A stretch of DNA of 39,266 bases from Veronia nyctiphanis (GCF_004116385.1 NZ_PEIB01000041.1:1-39266); one strand, 5' to 3'. Numbered from the stretch's first letter, positions 1 to 10,419 are shown. Numbers and translations: made by a program. Notes: generated from the letters alone by a model not told the origin.

Positions 1-54
1 AGTACCTGGCTACGAACCAGGCGGTCGGAGGTTCGAATCCTCCCGGACGCGCCA
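1..54 (+). tRNA. tRNA-Arg (anticodon ACG), 5' part cut off by the window edge
   Basis: The first 54 bases are the 3' part of a tRNA. A 5-bp anticodon stem (5-9 with 17-21) encloses the loop CTACGAA, giving anticodon ACG at 12-14. A variable region, a GGAGG/CCTCC T-arm with TTCGAAT loop, the 3' acceptor strand and an encoded CCA end at 54 follow. This matches the argVYZQ type of tRNA-Arg. In E. coli that cluster lies between csrA and yqaB-gshA, which fits the yqaB, yqaA and gshA genes further along here. The D-arm and 5' acceptor strand are outside the window. Confidence 0.95.
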
Positions 55-563
55 TTCTCTTGAAGTCATTCCAAATTCCTTTAACTACAAATTCATTCAA
101 AGTGACTTAATATTCATTTAAGGAATTCTGATCTATTTTTCACCCTTGATATAATCTGTATTGCCTCTAACACGCAAGTAATCAGGGGGGGCTTACGGAA
201 TGGACGTCATCATTTCTTTCAAAAATTCCTCTTTTGGTAAAAATCCTGAATATCTTTATTGAATTACGTACTTTTCCCGATGACTTCTTGCCTGATTACG
301 GCACACTCTTTTAATCTCGGCTTGCTTTGGTATCGTCTTTTATTAATTAACATTTTATTAACGCGCCGCCGTTTTTGCCGATTGGAGAATATGAAATAAC
401 CAATTTGCTATCATGCAGGGATTGTTATTTATGCAAATTGTTAGTATTTTGGGCATTCAGAAGCTCAAATGCCCTAATTTGACAGTCAAAGTACAAATTT
501 GTGGTAAACACCGCGCTCTGAACTGGAATAAAAAGTGAAATCATCCTCAGGGGGAGGAGGAGA
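55..563. other. 509-base leader between tRNA-Arg and oadG, no convincing gene
   Basis: This AT-rich stretch holds no long ORF. A candidate extended -10 promoter lies near 126-155. A 35-codon ORF at 431-538, with a possible AGGGA ribosome site about 9 bases upstream, stops 25 bases before oadG; I do not recognise its product. A G-run sits at about 183-190. I see no clear terminator for the tRNA operon. Confidence 0.6.
126..155 (+). promoter_or_regulatory. possible extended -10 promoter upstream of oadGAB
   Basis: TGATATAAT at 147-155 is an extended -10 element (TG, one base, TATAAT). The -35 region (TTCTGA at 126-131, spacer 18) is poor, as is common for extended -10 promoters. If used, it would give oadGAB a leader of about 400 bases. 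Sequence match only. Confidence 0.35.
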
Positions 564-806
564 ATGGAACTGGGAAGTGTATTAGAGCAAGCACTGACAC
601 TCATGCTTACGGGTATGTCCGTTGTTTTTGTGTTTCTTACTATCCTTATATTTCTGGTCCGCATCATGTCGAAACTGGTGCCACAAGAAGTGCCAGTCGC
701 ACCGACACCAATACCACCATCAAGCGGACAAACCAATGCTGTGAGTCAGGAAACCATAGCTGCTATTTCAGCGGCGGTTCACCAGCACAGGAATACGCGG
801 CGATAA
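564..806 (+). CDS. oadG: oxaloacetate decarboxylase gamma subunit
   Basis: This 80-residue protein has one N-terminal membrane helix (about residues 11-33), then a proline-rich linker (about 40-54) and a polar tail. That is the architecture of OadG, the small subunit that assembles the Na+-pumping oxaloacetate decarboxylase and anchors the alpha subunit to the membrane-bound beta subunit. The ATG follows a strong purine-rich ribosome site (GGGGGAGGAGGAGA). OadG is poorly conserved in sequence, so the call rests on size, topology and its place 33 bases before oadA in the usual gamma-alpha-beta order. In the family, the last residues of the tail can bind zinc; here it ends in HQHRNTRR. Confidence 0.9.
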   Translation: MELGSVLEQALTLMLTGMSVVFVFLTILIFLVRIMSKLVPQEVPVAPTPIPPSSGQTNAVSQETIAAISAAVHQHRNTRR

Positions 807-839
807 GGCCAATAACATAAATACAAGGAGTAATGTTGT

Positions 840-2621
840 ATGTCTAAGTCATTGGCGATTACAGATGTGGTGCTACGGGATGCCCATCAGTCGCTTTTTG
901 CTACCCGAATGCGTCTTGACGATATGTTGCCTATTGCGGCAGCACTTGACGATATTGGATATTGGTCACTGGAAACCTGGGGAGGCGCTACCTTCGACGC
1001 CTGTATTCGCTTTTTAGGTGAGGACCCTTGGGTTAGGTTGCGCGAACTGAAAAAAGCGATGCCGAAAACCCCGATGCAAATGCTGCTTCGTGGTCAAAAC
1101 CTGCTTGGTTATCGTCATTATGGCGATGATGTGGTTGAAAAGTTTGTTGAACGTGCACATGCCAATGGCATGGATGTTTTCCGTGTTTTTGACGCGATGA
1201 ATGATGTACGTAACTTCCAGAAAGCGGTGAAATCTGTCAAAGATGTTGGCGCACATGCACAGGGCACTATTTCCTACACGACAAGTCCTTTCCACACTAT
1301 TGAAACTTGGGTCGATCTGGCGAAGAGCCTTGAAGATCTGGGTTGTCACTCTCTTTGCATTAAGGACATGTCTGGGCTGCTTAAACCTTATGAAGCTGAG
1401 GAGCTGGTGGGCCGCATTAAGTCATCGTGTGATATTCCACTGGCCCTGCATTGTCACGCAACCACTGGCCTTTCAACGGCAACAGCGGTCAAGGCGGTAG
1501 AAGCAGGTCTGGATATCCTCGATACCGCGATTTCTTCAATGAGCCAAACATATGGACACACGCCGACAGAAACGGTTGTGGCCATGCTGGAAGGCACAGA
1601 AAGAGACACCAACCTGAAACTGACAGAGCTGGAGCCGATTGCTGCCTACTTCCGTGAAGTTCGCAAGAAATATGCGAAGTTTGAAGGTCAGCTTAAAGGT
1701 GTCGATTCGCGTATCCTGATTGCTCAGGTACCTGGCGGCATGCTGACCAACATGGAAAGCCAGCTTAAAGAGCAAGGCGCGGCTGACCGTCTTGACGAAG
1801 TATTGAATGAAATTCCGCGTGTCAGAAAAGACCTTGGCTACATCCCGCTCGTGACACCGACGTCTCAGATTGTCGGCACACAATCAGTCATCAACGTTCT
1901 GACCGGTGAGCGTTATAAGAGCATTACTAAAGAAACAGCGGGGATCCTCAAAGGTGAATACGGTAAGGCGCCGGCAGAATTAAATGCCGAACTTCAAGCG
2001 AAAGTGCTTGATGGTGCTGAACCTATTACTTGCCGCCCGGCTGATTTAATCGAAGATGAACTGCACGCTCTTACCGATGATTTGGTAGCCAAGTCAAAAG
2101 AGTTGGGGATCGCTTTGGCGGAGGAACAGGTTGATGATGTTCTCACTTATGCGCTGTTCCCTCAGGTTGGTCTCAAGTTCTTACAAAACCGTGGTAACCC
2201 AGATGCTTTTGAACCCGCACCAGGTAATGAGCCTGAACCTGCTCCGGCAGTAGCGTCCGCGCCTAGCGGTGGGACTGAATCATACAGCGTCCGTGTAAAC
2301 GGGCAGGTCTTTGATGTTGAAGTAGGGCCTCAGGGTGAATTGACTTCAGTGGCACCGAGTGGTGCGCCTGCTGCGCCCGTCGTGGCGGCTCCTGTACCGC
2401 CTGCCAATGCTGAAGTGGTCGCTGCACCTTTGGCAGGTAACATCTTTAAAGTGTTGGCGAAGGCCGGAACACAGGTTCAGGAAGGCGATGTGTTGCTGAT
2501 TCTTGAAGCGATGAAGATGGAAACCGAGGTCCGAGCTGTCCGTTCAGGTACAGTTCAGGATGTGATGGTCAAAGAAGGTGATGCGGTCACAGTGGGCTCT
2601 CCACTGATGAGCCTTGCATAA
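840..2621 (+). CDS. oadA: oxaloacetate decarboxylase alpha subunit (biotin carboxyltransferase)
   Basis: The 593-residue cytoplasmic subunit transfers the carboxyl group from oxaloacetate to biotin, releasing pyruvate. The N-terminal carboxyltransferase barrel begins with the RDAHQS signature (R13-S18). The metal and catalytic residues are visible as D14, K175 (in CIKDMSG) and the LHCHATTG motif with H204 and H206. After the conserved carboxylase domain comes an Ala/Pro-rich flexible linker (about 460-525). The C-terminal biotinyl domain carries AMKM with the biotin-accepting K559, 34 residues from the end, as in the family. The gene is intact. The ATG lies 9 bases after AAGGAG. The same module occurs in pyruvate carboxylase, but the OadG and OadB neighbours settle the identity. 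Confidence 0.97.
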   Translation: MSKSLAITDVVLRDAHQSLFATRMRLDDMLPIAAALDDIGYWSLETWGGATFDACIRFLGEDPWVRLRELKKAMPKTPMQMLLRGQNLLGYRHYGDDVVEKFVERAHANGMDVFRVFDAMNDVRNFQKAVKSVKDVGAHAQGTISYTTSPFHTIETWVDLAKSLEDLGCHSLCIKDMSGLLKPYEAEELVGRIKSSCDIPLALHCHATTGLSTATAVKAVEAGLDILDTAISSMSQTYGHTPTETVVAMLEGTERDTNLKLTELEPIAAYFREVRKKYAKFEGQLKGVDSRILIAQVPGGMLTNMESQLKEQGAADRLDEVLNEIPRVRKDLGYIPLVTPTSQIVGTQSVINVLTGERYKSITKETAGILKGEYGKAPAELNAELQAKVLDGAEPITCRPADLIEDELHALTDDLVAKSKELGIALAEEQVDDVLTYALFPQVGLKFLQNRGNPDAFEPAPGNEPEPAPAVASAPSGGTESYSVRVNGQVFDVEVGPQGELTSVAPSGAPAAPVVAAPVPPANAEVVAAPLAGNIFKVLAKAGTQVQEGDVLLILEAMKMETEVRAVRSGTVQDVMVKEGDAVTVGSPLMSLA

Positions 2622-2630
2622 GAGGGGCTC

Positions 2631-3760
2631 ATGGAAGGATTAATGATTCTTTGGTCAGAGACAGGTCTAGCCAACTTTGAGTTCGGCCAACTGGTGATGA
2701 TCGCTGTTGGCTGTATCCTGTTGTTTCTCGCAATTGGTCGTGGTTTTGAGCCGCTTCTGCTGTTACCTATCGGTTTTGGCGCCATCCTTGCCAATATACC
2801 GAATGCGGGTTTCACCGATCCGGGCGGGATACTCTACTACGTCTACTATGTGGGCATAGAAAGTGGTGTGTTTCCGTTGCTGATTTTCATGGGCGTTGGT
2901 GCAATGACGGACTTTGGCGCGCTGATTGCCAACCGAGAACACTGCTTCTTGGTGCCGCTGCGCAGTTCGGGATCTTTGCTACCCTGTTTGGTGCAATTTT
3001 GTTGAACCTTGTGCCCGGCATGGAGTTCTCTCTTCAGGACGCCGCGTCTATCGCCATTATTGGTGGTGCTGATGGCCCTACCGCTATTTTCCTCGCCAGC
3101 AGGTTGTCGCCAGATCTATTGGGTGCGATAGCTGTTGCGGCTTACAGTTATATGGCGCTGGTGCCGATTATTCAGCCACCGATCATGAAGCTGTTGACCA
3201 ATGAGGAAGAGCGCAAGCTCGAGATGCAGCAACTCCGTCATGTCACCAAGATTGAGAAGATTATTTTCCCATTGGCGGTCTTAATGATGGCGATTCTGTT
3301 CTTGCCATCGGCGACGCCTTTGGTCGGTATGTTCTGTCTCGGTAATTTGATGCGTGAGTGTGGCGTGGTCGATCGTCTCTCTAATACCGCGCAAAACGAA
3401 CTGATCAACATCGTGACCATATTCCTTGGTCTGGCAGTCGGCTCCAAGCTTCAGGCAGGCACTTTCCTGCAATTTGAAACTTTGGGAATATTGCTGCTTG
3501 GTGCGGTGGCTTTCAGCATCGGTACGGCTGCGGGAGTATTGATGGCAAAGCTTCTCAATAAGTACAGCAAAGAGACCATCAACCCACTGATTGGTGCTGC
3601 TGGCGTGTCAGCTGTACCCATGGCGGCACGTGTGGTTAACAAAGTGGGCTTAGACGCAAACCCACATAACTTCCTACTGATGCATGCTATGGGGCCAAAC
3701 GTCGCAGGCGTGCTAGGCTCGGCGGTTGCGGCAGGTGTACTTCTGGCTCTGGTGGGCTAA
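2631..3760 (+). CDS. oadB: oxaloacetate decarboxylase beta subunit, Na+ pump (frameshifted in this sequence)
   Basis: OadB is the multi-spanning membrane subunit that decarboxylates carboxybiotin and pumps Na+ outward. The conserved stretches [30 protein letters not shown] and [19 protein letters not shown] are all present. The reading frame breaks at about 2933. The protein reads to GALIAN in one frame and resumes as [13 protein letters not shown] in the next, so one C appears to be missing from a CCC run. With that base restored the product is 376 residues, in line with the family's roughly 375-430. The gene starts 9 bases after oadA and ends the operon at a strong terminator. I treat the break as a likely sequencing error because the rest is fully conserved. 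Confidence 0.93.
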
Positions 3761-3794
3761 TTTGATTTAAATACTCACTCAGCGCAAATAATTG

Positions 3795-3825
3795 GCGGCA
3801 GGCATTGAGTCTGCCGCTTTTTTTT
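3795..3825 (+). terminator. rho-independent terminator of oadGAB
   Basis: The stem GCGGCAG (3795-3801) pairs with CTGCCGC (3811-3817) around a 9-base loop and is followed by eight T residues. It lies 35 bases after the oadB stop and separates this operon from the next gene. Confidence 0.9.
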
Positions 3826-3867
3826 CTGACACTGACAGTCTGATAGGAAAGGCAAAAGGGATACGGT

Positions 3868-4821
3868 ATGCCGACAAATAAACAGTTAGCCATCACGGCA
3901 TTTGGTGAACCAGGCACATTACAAGTTGTCGAGAGTGAACTGCCCGCTCCCGGGCCGGAGCAGGTTCTGGTCAAAGTCGCGTTTGCGGCGGTCAATCCTA
4001 TCGATGCCAAAACGCGCGCTGGTATTGGTTGGGCGGCGGAGCAGAACAAAGATAACCTTCCGTGGGTACCGGGGTATGACATCGCAGGCGTCGTTGTCGA
4101 TTCGGGGTGTCACGAAGAGGCCTTCGAGAAGGGAGACCGCGTCACCGGCCTGATTGGTTTTCCGCTTGGCGGTGGTGCTTACAGCCAATATGTTGCCGTT
4201 GATGCATCTTTGCTTTCCTCTGTGCCTGCAGGCGTCAGTCTTGCAACCGCGGCAGCATTGCCAGTATGCGGGCAGACAGCGTGGCAGGCGCTTGAGAAAG
4301 CAAAGCTAGCTGATGGCGAGAAAGTGCTTATCCTCGCAGGTGCCGGAGGTGTTGGCCATCTTGCAGTTCAGTTGGCAAAGGCACGACATGCTGATGTTTA
4401 CGCCACGTGCTCACAGGCGAATTGTGACTACCTGTCCGATCTTGGTATATCAGTGATCGATTATCAGGCTTCAGGTCTTGGCAACTATCAGGCATTTTTT
4501 GATGTGATCATTGATTTGGTTGGTGGTGAAACAGGCATCAATGCACTGGGTGCATTAAATGGGAAAGGACGGATGATCACTGTCCCTACGGTGACCAAAG
4601 ACGCTGTGATAGCAGAGGCCAGTCAGCGTGGTTTGCATGCCGACGGTATGTTGGTCAGTCCCAATCGTTGGCAGATGGATAGATTGCTGACCATGGCAGA
4701 AACCGATGAGCTGACGGTTGAAATCGCTAATACCTACTCCCTCGAAAAGGGCGCTGATGCGCACCGCGATATCATGACAGGCCGCACTCGGGGTAAGATT
4801 TTATTGGAGATGCCACAATGA
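3868..4821 (+). CDS. zinc-free MDR-family NAD(P)H:quinone oxidoreductase-like protein
   Basis: This 317-residue medium-chain dehydrogenase/reductase has an N-terminal GroES-like domain and a Rossmann fold with the nucleotide-binding motif AGAGGVG (residues 157-163). The catalytic and structural zinc-ligand sets of alcohol dehydrogenases are not evident. This places it with quinone oxidoreductase-like (Qor, zeta-crystallin) enzymes, which reduce quinones or enones with NADPH. Substrate cannot be deduced. Its stop overlaps the start of the next gene by 4 bases (ATGA), so the two are probably co-translated. It begins a cluster of four same-strand genes running to 8717. Start chosen: ATG at 3868, with GGATACGGT upstream as a moderate ribosome site. 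Confidence 0.85.
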   Translation: MPTNKQLAITAFGEPGTLQVVESELPAPGPEQVLVKVAFAAVNPIDAKTRAGIGWAAEQNKDNLPWVPGYDIAGVVVDSGCHEEAFEKGDRVTGLIGFPLGGGAYSQYVAVDASLLSSVPAGVSLATAAALPVCGQTAWQALEKAKLADGEKVLILAGAGGVGHLAVQLAKARHADVYATCSQANCDYLSDLGISVIDYQASGLGNYQAFFDVIIDLVGGETGINALGALNGKGRMITVPTVTKDAVIAEASQRGLHADGMLVSPNRWQMDRLLTMAETDELTVEIANTYSLEKGADAHRDIMTGRTRGKILLEMPQ

Positions 4822-5420
4822 GCCAACTTTCTGATTCGGTGAACGCCTACGACGATTATTCCGCGTTGATTTTTGACCTCGATGGTACCTTGCTCGATTC
4901 CATGCCTGCCCATTATCAGGCATGGCAACAAACCGCCGATGAGTATGGTTTTGAGGTTGATCTCGATTGGTATCACAGTCGCGCAGGCAGCCCGACGCTT
5001 TTAACGGCAAAGGTGCTCGTTGAAAAGCTAGGGCTGGATGTCGAGCCCAAAACACTGGCAGACCGTAAAAATGCCATTTTTAATGGCATGGCGGATATGG
5101 ATGTGATGGTGCTGCCTGCCGCTGAGATTGCCCGTCATTATCACGGAAAAAAGCCAATGGCTGTGGGCACCGGGACATTAACTGAAATTGCAGAAAAACT
5201 TCTTAGAAAGGCAGGGTTACTGGAACTCTTTGATGTTATTGTTGGTGCCGATCAGGTCGACAACCCTAAGCCCGCGCCCGATACATTTTTAAAATGTGCT
5301 TCGCTGATGGGTGCTGAAAAGGCCCGTTGTGTGGTGTTTGAGGACGCAGTGTTCGGCATTGAGGCTGCGAAAGCGGCAGGTATGGACGTGGTTGATGTCA
5401 CGGATAGGCAGCATGCTTGA
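4818..5420 (+). CDS. yqaB: YqaB-like HAD sugar-phosphate phosphatase
   Basis: The 200-residue protein belongs to the HAD beta-phosphoglucomutase-like subfamily. The motif I aspartates are D20 and D22 in FDLDGTLLDS. GSPT, PMAVGTGT (motif II region), NPKPAPDTF (motif III lysine) and VVFEDAVFGIEAAKAAGM (motif IV) follow in order. E. coli YqaB, a fructose-1-phosphate phosphatase, has the same motifs and is 188 residues. In E. coli yqaB also lies next to yqaA and gshA, as here, which supports orthology. It overlaps the preceding oxidoreductase gene by 4 bases and yqaA by 8 bases. Physiological substrate in this organism is inferred only. Confidence 0.9.
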   Translation: MSQLSDSVNAYDDYSALIFDLDGTLLDSMPAHYQAWQQTADEYGFEVDLDWYHSRAGSPTLLTAKVLVEKLGLDVEPKTLADRKNAIFNGMADMDVMVLPAAEIARHYHGKKPMAVGTGTLTEIAEKLLRKAGLLELFDVIVGADQVDNPKPAPDTFLKCASLMGAEKARCVVFEDAVFGIEAAKAAGMDVVDVTDRQHA

Positions 5421-5846
5421 GTGGTTATCTGGCGAAAATGCGCTCTGGGTTTTATTTTCGACAGGCTTTCTGAGTTCCACTTTACTGCCAGGTGGTTCGG
5501 AGGCCAATTTGGTGCTGTTACTCAGTGAAAACAAGCATTCTGTCGCCTTGTTAATCGTTGTGGCCACACTCGGTAACACGCTTGGCGGTATGACTAATTA
5601 CTGGATTGGACGTTTCCTTCCCAACAAACAAACTGATGAGAAACACCAGCAACGTGCTTTGGCGTGCTCAATCGTTACGGCTATCCGGCATTATTATTGA
5701 GCTGGCTTCCCGTTATCGGTGATCCCCTTTGTCTGGCAGCTGGTTGGCTGCGCTGGCGTCAACGATGGTGTTGGCTGCTGGTAGCAACGGGGAAAGCGTT
5801 GCGATATCTTGTTCTTTCAGTCATCACCTTAAGCGCTCTTCACTGA
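5413..5846 (+). CDS. yqaA: YqaA family inner-membrane protein (frameshifted in this sequence)
   Basis: YqaA is a small DedA/SNARE-associated-like membrane protein of unknown precise role. The ATG at 5413 lies inside the end of yqaB. The N-terminal part (LSSTLLPGGSEANLVLL, GNTLGGMTNYWIGRFLP) and the C-terminal part (LNRYGYPALLLSWLPVIGD, LCLAAGWLRW, GKALRYL) are both typical, but lie in different frames. Restoring one G after 5666 (TG to TGG, giving ALAW-LNRYG) joins them into a 144-residue protein, like the 142-residue E. coli homologue. I regard the break as a probable sequencing error. Position between yqaB and gshA is the conserved enterobacterial arrangement, here with a protease gene inserted. 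Confidence 0.85.
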
Positions 5847-5879
5847 ATATTACTACCGATTGAATCAAAGGAATTCTCC

Positions 5880-8717
5880 GTGCGCATACTTCTGCTCCCT
5901 CTGATCCTCGCCATATCTTCTTGCTCGCTGCTCAATACCATGCCTCCAATTGAGATACCTGAAGGTATTAACTTTATCGAACAAGGTGGAAAGCGAGGCA
6001 GTGAGCCCGCGATTTCTTATCAAAAGTATCAGTTGGATAATGGCCTGACGCTTCTTCTCCATGAGGATCACTCCGACCCCTTGGTTCACCTTGATGTGAC
6101 TTATCATGTTGGGTCAGCAAGAGAAGAGGCGGGGCGCTCCGGTTTTGCCCATTTTTTCGAACATATGATGTTCCAAGGCTCGAAGCATGTGGGCGATCAG
6201 CAGCATATTAAGCTCGTGACAGAAGCGGGCGGCTCTCTGAACGGCACGACCAATCGTGACAGAACCAATTACTATGAAATTGTGCCTGCCAATCAGCTTG
6301 AGAAAATGCTGTGGCTTGAATCTGACCGTATGGGCTTTTTGCTCGAAGCGGTGTCAAAACGTAAATTCGAGATTCAGCGTGCGACGGTAAAAAACGAAAA
6401 AGCGCAGAACTTTGAAAATCGGCCTTATGGCATGGTGAGTGAGAAAATTGCTGAGGCACTTTATCCATCTGGCCACCCTTATTCGCACCCGACAATAGGC
6501 TACATAGAAGATTTGAATCAGGTTGACGTGGATGACCTTAAGGCCTTTTTCTTACGCTGGTATGGTCCGAATAATGCCACCTTGACGATTGGTGGTGACA
6601 TTGATGTGGCGCAGACGCTGAAATGGGTTAAAAAGTATTTCGGTGATATTCCCCCTGGGCCAGTTGTTGAAAAGCAACCACCGCAGCCAGTGACCTTACC
6701 CCATGATGTGTACCTGACATTAGAGGATAAAGTTCAACAGCCAATGCTCGTCCTGACCTGGCCAACGGCGAACCCTTCAGCTTCTGAGCGTTTCCCTCTC
6801 GACATGTTGACCTCCGTCATTGGCCAGGGCCGTAACAGCCTCTTGTATCAACAGCTAGTGAAAACGGGCAAGGTATTGAGTGTGGGAGTCAATCAGGACT
6901 GTGGCGAGCTGGCGTGTTCTATTCAGCTTTATGCGTTGGGCAATCAGGGGCAAAACCTCAAAGAGATTTACAAAGAGGTAATGGATGTGTTGGCGCAGCT
7001 CAACGAGCGCGGTATTTCTAACGACGATTTGTCGCTGGTCAAAGGCGGCGCAGAATCGAGCGCAGTATTCAGTTTGCAAAGTGTCAGCGGTAAAGTCTCA
7101 CAACTTGCCAGCAATGAAGTTTTCTATGATCAACCTAACCGACTTGGCTGGTGGTTAGACAGTATCGAAAACGTCACTACCCAGCGTGTCGAACGTGCTT
7201 TTGAGCAATATATCTGGCAAAAGCCCGCCGTCATCCTCTCTGTGGTGCCCGAGGGAGAAAGCATGCTGGCGGTCAACGAGCCCTCAGAAATATCAAGAGA
7301 TGTTCATCCTAGGCATGACCAGCAGCCGGTGGGTCACCGGGAAACGCCTGAAACCTTCGACCGTTCAGTCATCCCGCCAGAAGGAAAACCCGTATTTGGT
7401 CGCGTTCCCTCGGTATATAGCGCCTCGCTGTCTAATGGCATGCAGGTAATTGGGACTGAAAGCCGCGAAACGCCAACCATTACGCTGGAGCTATTGCTGC
7501 CTGCGGGTGGGCTTCGAGAGCCTGATGGTCAGCAGGGGCTTGCAGAATTAACGGCGGCAATGGTTGAAGAGGGCAGCATTAAAAGTAGTGGCGAAAATAT
7601 TGAGGCCAAGCTCGACAGGCTGGGGAGTTATGTCGGATTGCGTGCAAATCGGGAATATACCGTGTTGACGATTTCGACGCTGAAAAAGCACTTATATCCG
7701 ACGCTACGCATTGCCGTTGACTTATTGTCAGAGCCTAAGTTTTCAGAAGAAGACTTTGCGCGAAATAAACGCCAGATGCTTGAGGGGCTGGCTTTTGCTC
7801 AAAAGTCCGCTAAGTCGTTGGCAGACAGCGCAAGGCGGGAAGTGTTTTATAAAAATGCACAACACCGCATTTCGCCTGGTGGCAATATTTCTACAGTCTC
7901 ATCCCTGACATTGGATAATGTGAAAGCCTTTTATAAAGCGCATTACACCCCCAAAGGAGCCAGAGCCGTGATCGTAGGGGATATCACTGAAAAACATGCG
8001 CTCAGTTTGATGAACCGTTTGTCCTTCTGGAACGGCTCGGAAGGCAACGTTCTGGCTGAACCCGAATACAAGACATTTAATGGTCAACGAATCTGGTTAA
8101 AAGATAACCCCGGAGCCACACAAAGTATTGTACAGTTCGTCCGCAAAGGTATGCCCTATGATGCCACGGGAGAAATGTTTAAAACCCAGCTGGCTAACTT
8201 CAACCTCGGTGGCAACTTCAACGGACGCATCAACCAAAACCTGCGTGAAGATAAAGGCTATACCTATGGCGCAAGCGGGTACGTTTTTGGCAATCAATAT
8301 TCAGGCTTGATCCTTTTTCAGGCGGAGGTCAGGCGCGATGTCACAGGCAAAGCTATTCAAGAGTTTATCTATGAACTGGATCGAATGGCCGCTGATGGGG
8401 TGACGGAGCAAGAGTTAACCTTTATGCGAAAATCGATTGCTCAGGGTGACGCGCTGGATTACGAAACGCCCAGTCAAAAAGCAGGCTTACTGGCAAATCT
8501 CCAGAAATATGGCCTTTCAACAGACTATAAACAACGTCAGCAGGAGATAGTCTCCACAGTGACTGCGCAGGAATTGAACGCACTTGCCAAGCGATGGTTT
8601 ACCCCTGACGACTGCCAAATCATTGTGGTTGGTGATGCGGCGACGATAATGTCACAGCTCGAAAAGACGGGTATACCCGTGACGCGCTTGCTGGACGAAA
8701 TTTCGACGGGTGAATAA
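5880..8717 (+). CDS. M16 family (insulinase-like) zinc metallopeptidase, lipoprotein
   Basis: This 945-residue protein has two M16 modules in tandem. The first (about residues 45-270) has the inverted zinc motif HFFEH (H91, E94, H95), and E173 in VKNEK fits the distal third zinc ligand. The second module (from about 515) lacks HxxEH (it reads GLAELTAAMVEEG) and should be structural, as in pitrilysin-type enzymes. The N-terminus is a lipoprotein signal with lipobox ISSC and C15 as the lipidated residue, so the enzyme probably sits in the periplasm on a membrane. The start is GTG at 5880 after AAAGGAATT. Vibrio species carry a similar gene near gshA. Substrate unknown; family members degrade peptides. 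Confidence 0.92.
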   Translation: MRILLLPLILAISSCSLLNTMPPIEIPEGINFIEQGGKRGSEPAISYQKYQLDNGLTLLLHEDHSDPLVHLDVTYHVGSAREEAGRSGFAHFFEHMMFQGSKHVGDQQHIKLVTEAGGSLNGTTNRDRTNYYEIVPANQLEKMLWLESDRMGFLLEAVSKRKFEIQRATVKNEKAQNFENRPYGMVSEKIAEALYPSGHPYSHPTIGYIEDLNQVDVDDLKAFFLRWYGPNNATLTIGGDIDVAQTLKWVKKYFGDIPPGPVVEKQPPQPVTLPHDVYLTLEDKVQQPMLVLTWPTANPSASERFPLDMLTSVIGQGRNSLLYQQLVKTGKVLSVGVNQDCGELACSIQLYALGNQGQNLKEIYKEVMDVLAQLNERGISNDDLSLVKGGAESSAVFSLQSVSGKVSQLASNEVFYDQPNRLGWWLDSIENVTTQRVERAFEQYIWQKPAVILSVVPEGESMLAVNEPSEISRDVHPRHDQQPVGHRETPETFDRSVIPPEGKPVFGRVPSVYSASLSNGMQVIGTESRETPTITLELLLPAGGLREPDGQQGLAELTAAMVEEGSIKSSGENIEAKLDRLGSYVGLRANREYTVLTISTLKKHLYPTLRIAVDLLSEPKFSEEDFARNKRQMLEGLAFAQKSAKSLADSARREVFYKNAQHRISPGGNISTVSSLTLDNVKAFYKAHYTPKGARAVIVGDITEKHALSLMNRLSFWNGSEGNVLAEPEYKTFNGQRIWLKDNPGATQSIVQFVRKGMPYDATGEMFKTQLANFNLGGNFNGRINQNLREDKGYTYGASGYVFGNQYSGLILFQAEVRRDVTGKAIQEFIYELDRMAADGVTEQELTFMRKSIAQGDALDYETPSQKAGLLANLQKYGLSTDYKQRQQEIVSTVTAQELNALAKRWFTPDDCQIIVVGDAATIMSQLEKTGIPVTRLLDEISTGE

Positions 8718-8810
8718 CAATAGTCTTTTGTGCCTACGATGAGATAGAAATTGGCCCTGAGAGTGATTATCCTAGGGCCACTTACATTCGATAATTATAC
8801 GAGAACCACT

Positions 8811-10387
8811 TTGACCGATTTTCTGACCAGGTTGAATGCGTTATCACACACTCCGGACGTTTTAAAAGGAATAGGACGGGGTGTTGAGAGGGAAGCATTG
8901 CGCATCTCAGCTCAGGGTGATCTGTCTTCAACCCCACACCCAGCAGCATTAGGTTCAGCGCTGACTAACCAATGGATCACAACAGACTTCTCAGAGTCGT
9001 TACTGGAATTCATTACGCCAGTGAGTCATTCCGTTCCCGAAACGCTCGGGCAGTTGCATGATATTCACCGTTTTACCGTCAAGAACTTGGACGGGGAAAG
9101 ATTATGGCCAATGTCGATGCCATGCTTTTTTGGCTCAGAAGACGATATTGTTCTGGCCCAGTACGGAACATCTAATCAGGGCAAGATGAAAACGCTCTAC
9201 AGAGAGGGGCTTAAGCACCGTTACGGCAGTGTTATGCAGATCATATCTGGTGTGCATTTTAACTTCTCGTTTCCCGAATCATTGTGGCAGCACATGTTTG
9301 GTGAGCAAAGCGAGCAAGAGCGACAATCATCGGTCTCTGATGCTTACTTTGCATTGATTAGGAACTACTACCGTTTTGGTTGGATGATCCCCTATTTATT
9401 TGGCGCCTCACCAGCATTGTGTAAGTCGTTTGTCGACAAGAGCGGCACGACGCTGCCGTTCGAAATGACTTCCCACAAAACCTGTTATCTGCCTTACGCA
9501 ACATCGCTTCGCTTAAGTGATCTTGGCTACACAAACAGTGCTCAGGATGAGATAAAAGTTGGTTTTAATAGCCTTGATGAGTATTTGTCAGGCGTACAAA
9601 AGGCAATTCATACGCCTTCTGAAGAGTTCGCTGCCATCGGTGTCAAAGACAGTCAGGGTAACTACCGACAACTCAACACCAATGCGCTGCAAATCGAAAA
9701 CGAACTATATGCCCTATTCGTGCCAAGCGAGTTGCTAAAAGTGGTGAAAAGCCGTCTGAAGCCCTTGCTCGGGGTGGTGTGGAGTATATTGAAGTTCGCT
9801 CGCTCGACGTCAACCCATACTCGCCGATAGGTATCGACAGCAAGCAGGTCTATTTCCTCGATTTGTTGATGACATGGTGCTTGCTCACGCCGTCCGATCC
9901 CATGGACGAAGCTGAACTGAATTGTTGGCGCGATAACTGGCAGAAGATTGTTATCGAAGGACGTAAACCGGGACTGACATTAAAGATCGGGTGTGCCGGT
10001 GAGAGACTGACTCAGGCTGATTGGGGTAAACGTGTATTTGCTGAACTGAGACCGCTGGCGGTCTTGATGGATAAGGCAAACGACACTGATTGTTATCAGC
10101 AGACCTGTGATGAACTGGAGTCTTGGTTTGAGTACCCTGAAAAGACGCTGTCCGGGCAGATGCTTCGCGATATTTTGAAGAAGGAATGTGTGAACGGCGT
10201 CAGCATGGAACTCGCTGAGTCTCACTTACAGTTCTTTAATAACAGCGACTATCTCGGCCACTTTTCGACAGATGTTTTCGATAAAGAAGCGGCGGACAGT
10301 CTCGTGCGCCAGAAAGCCATAGAAGAGGCTGACAACGTCAGTTTTGAGCAATATCTTGCTGACTACTTTGGCTATACTAAAAACTAA
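8811..10387 (+). CDS. gshA: glutamate-cysteine ligase (frameshifted in this sequence)
   Basis: GshA joins glutamate and cysteine using ATP, the first step of glutathione synthesis. Conserved stretches are [66 protein letters not shown] and [10 protein letters not shown]. After ENELYA the frame is lost. It recovers as [20 protein letters not shown] and EGRKPGLTL if one C is added to the CCC at 9712-9714. The corrected product is 525 residues, close to the 518 of E. coli. I chose TTG at 8811 (TDFLTRLN follows), since the family N-terminus aligns there; the longer frame back to 8751 has no family match. A likely sequencing error, not a pseudogene. luxS, usually next, is absent here. Confidence 0.93.
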
Positions 10388-10397
10388 TACCTAAACA

Positions 10398-10419
10398 AAG
10401 GCGGCCAGGATGCCGCCTT
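10398..10419 (+). terminator. probable gshA terminator hairpin
   Basis: AAGGCGGC (10398-10405) pairs with GCCGCCTT (10412-10419) around a 6-base loop, 11 bases after the gshA stop. The T-tract behind it is interrupted (GCCTGTATTTT), so termination may be partial and the next gene may be read through. Confidence 0.6.
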
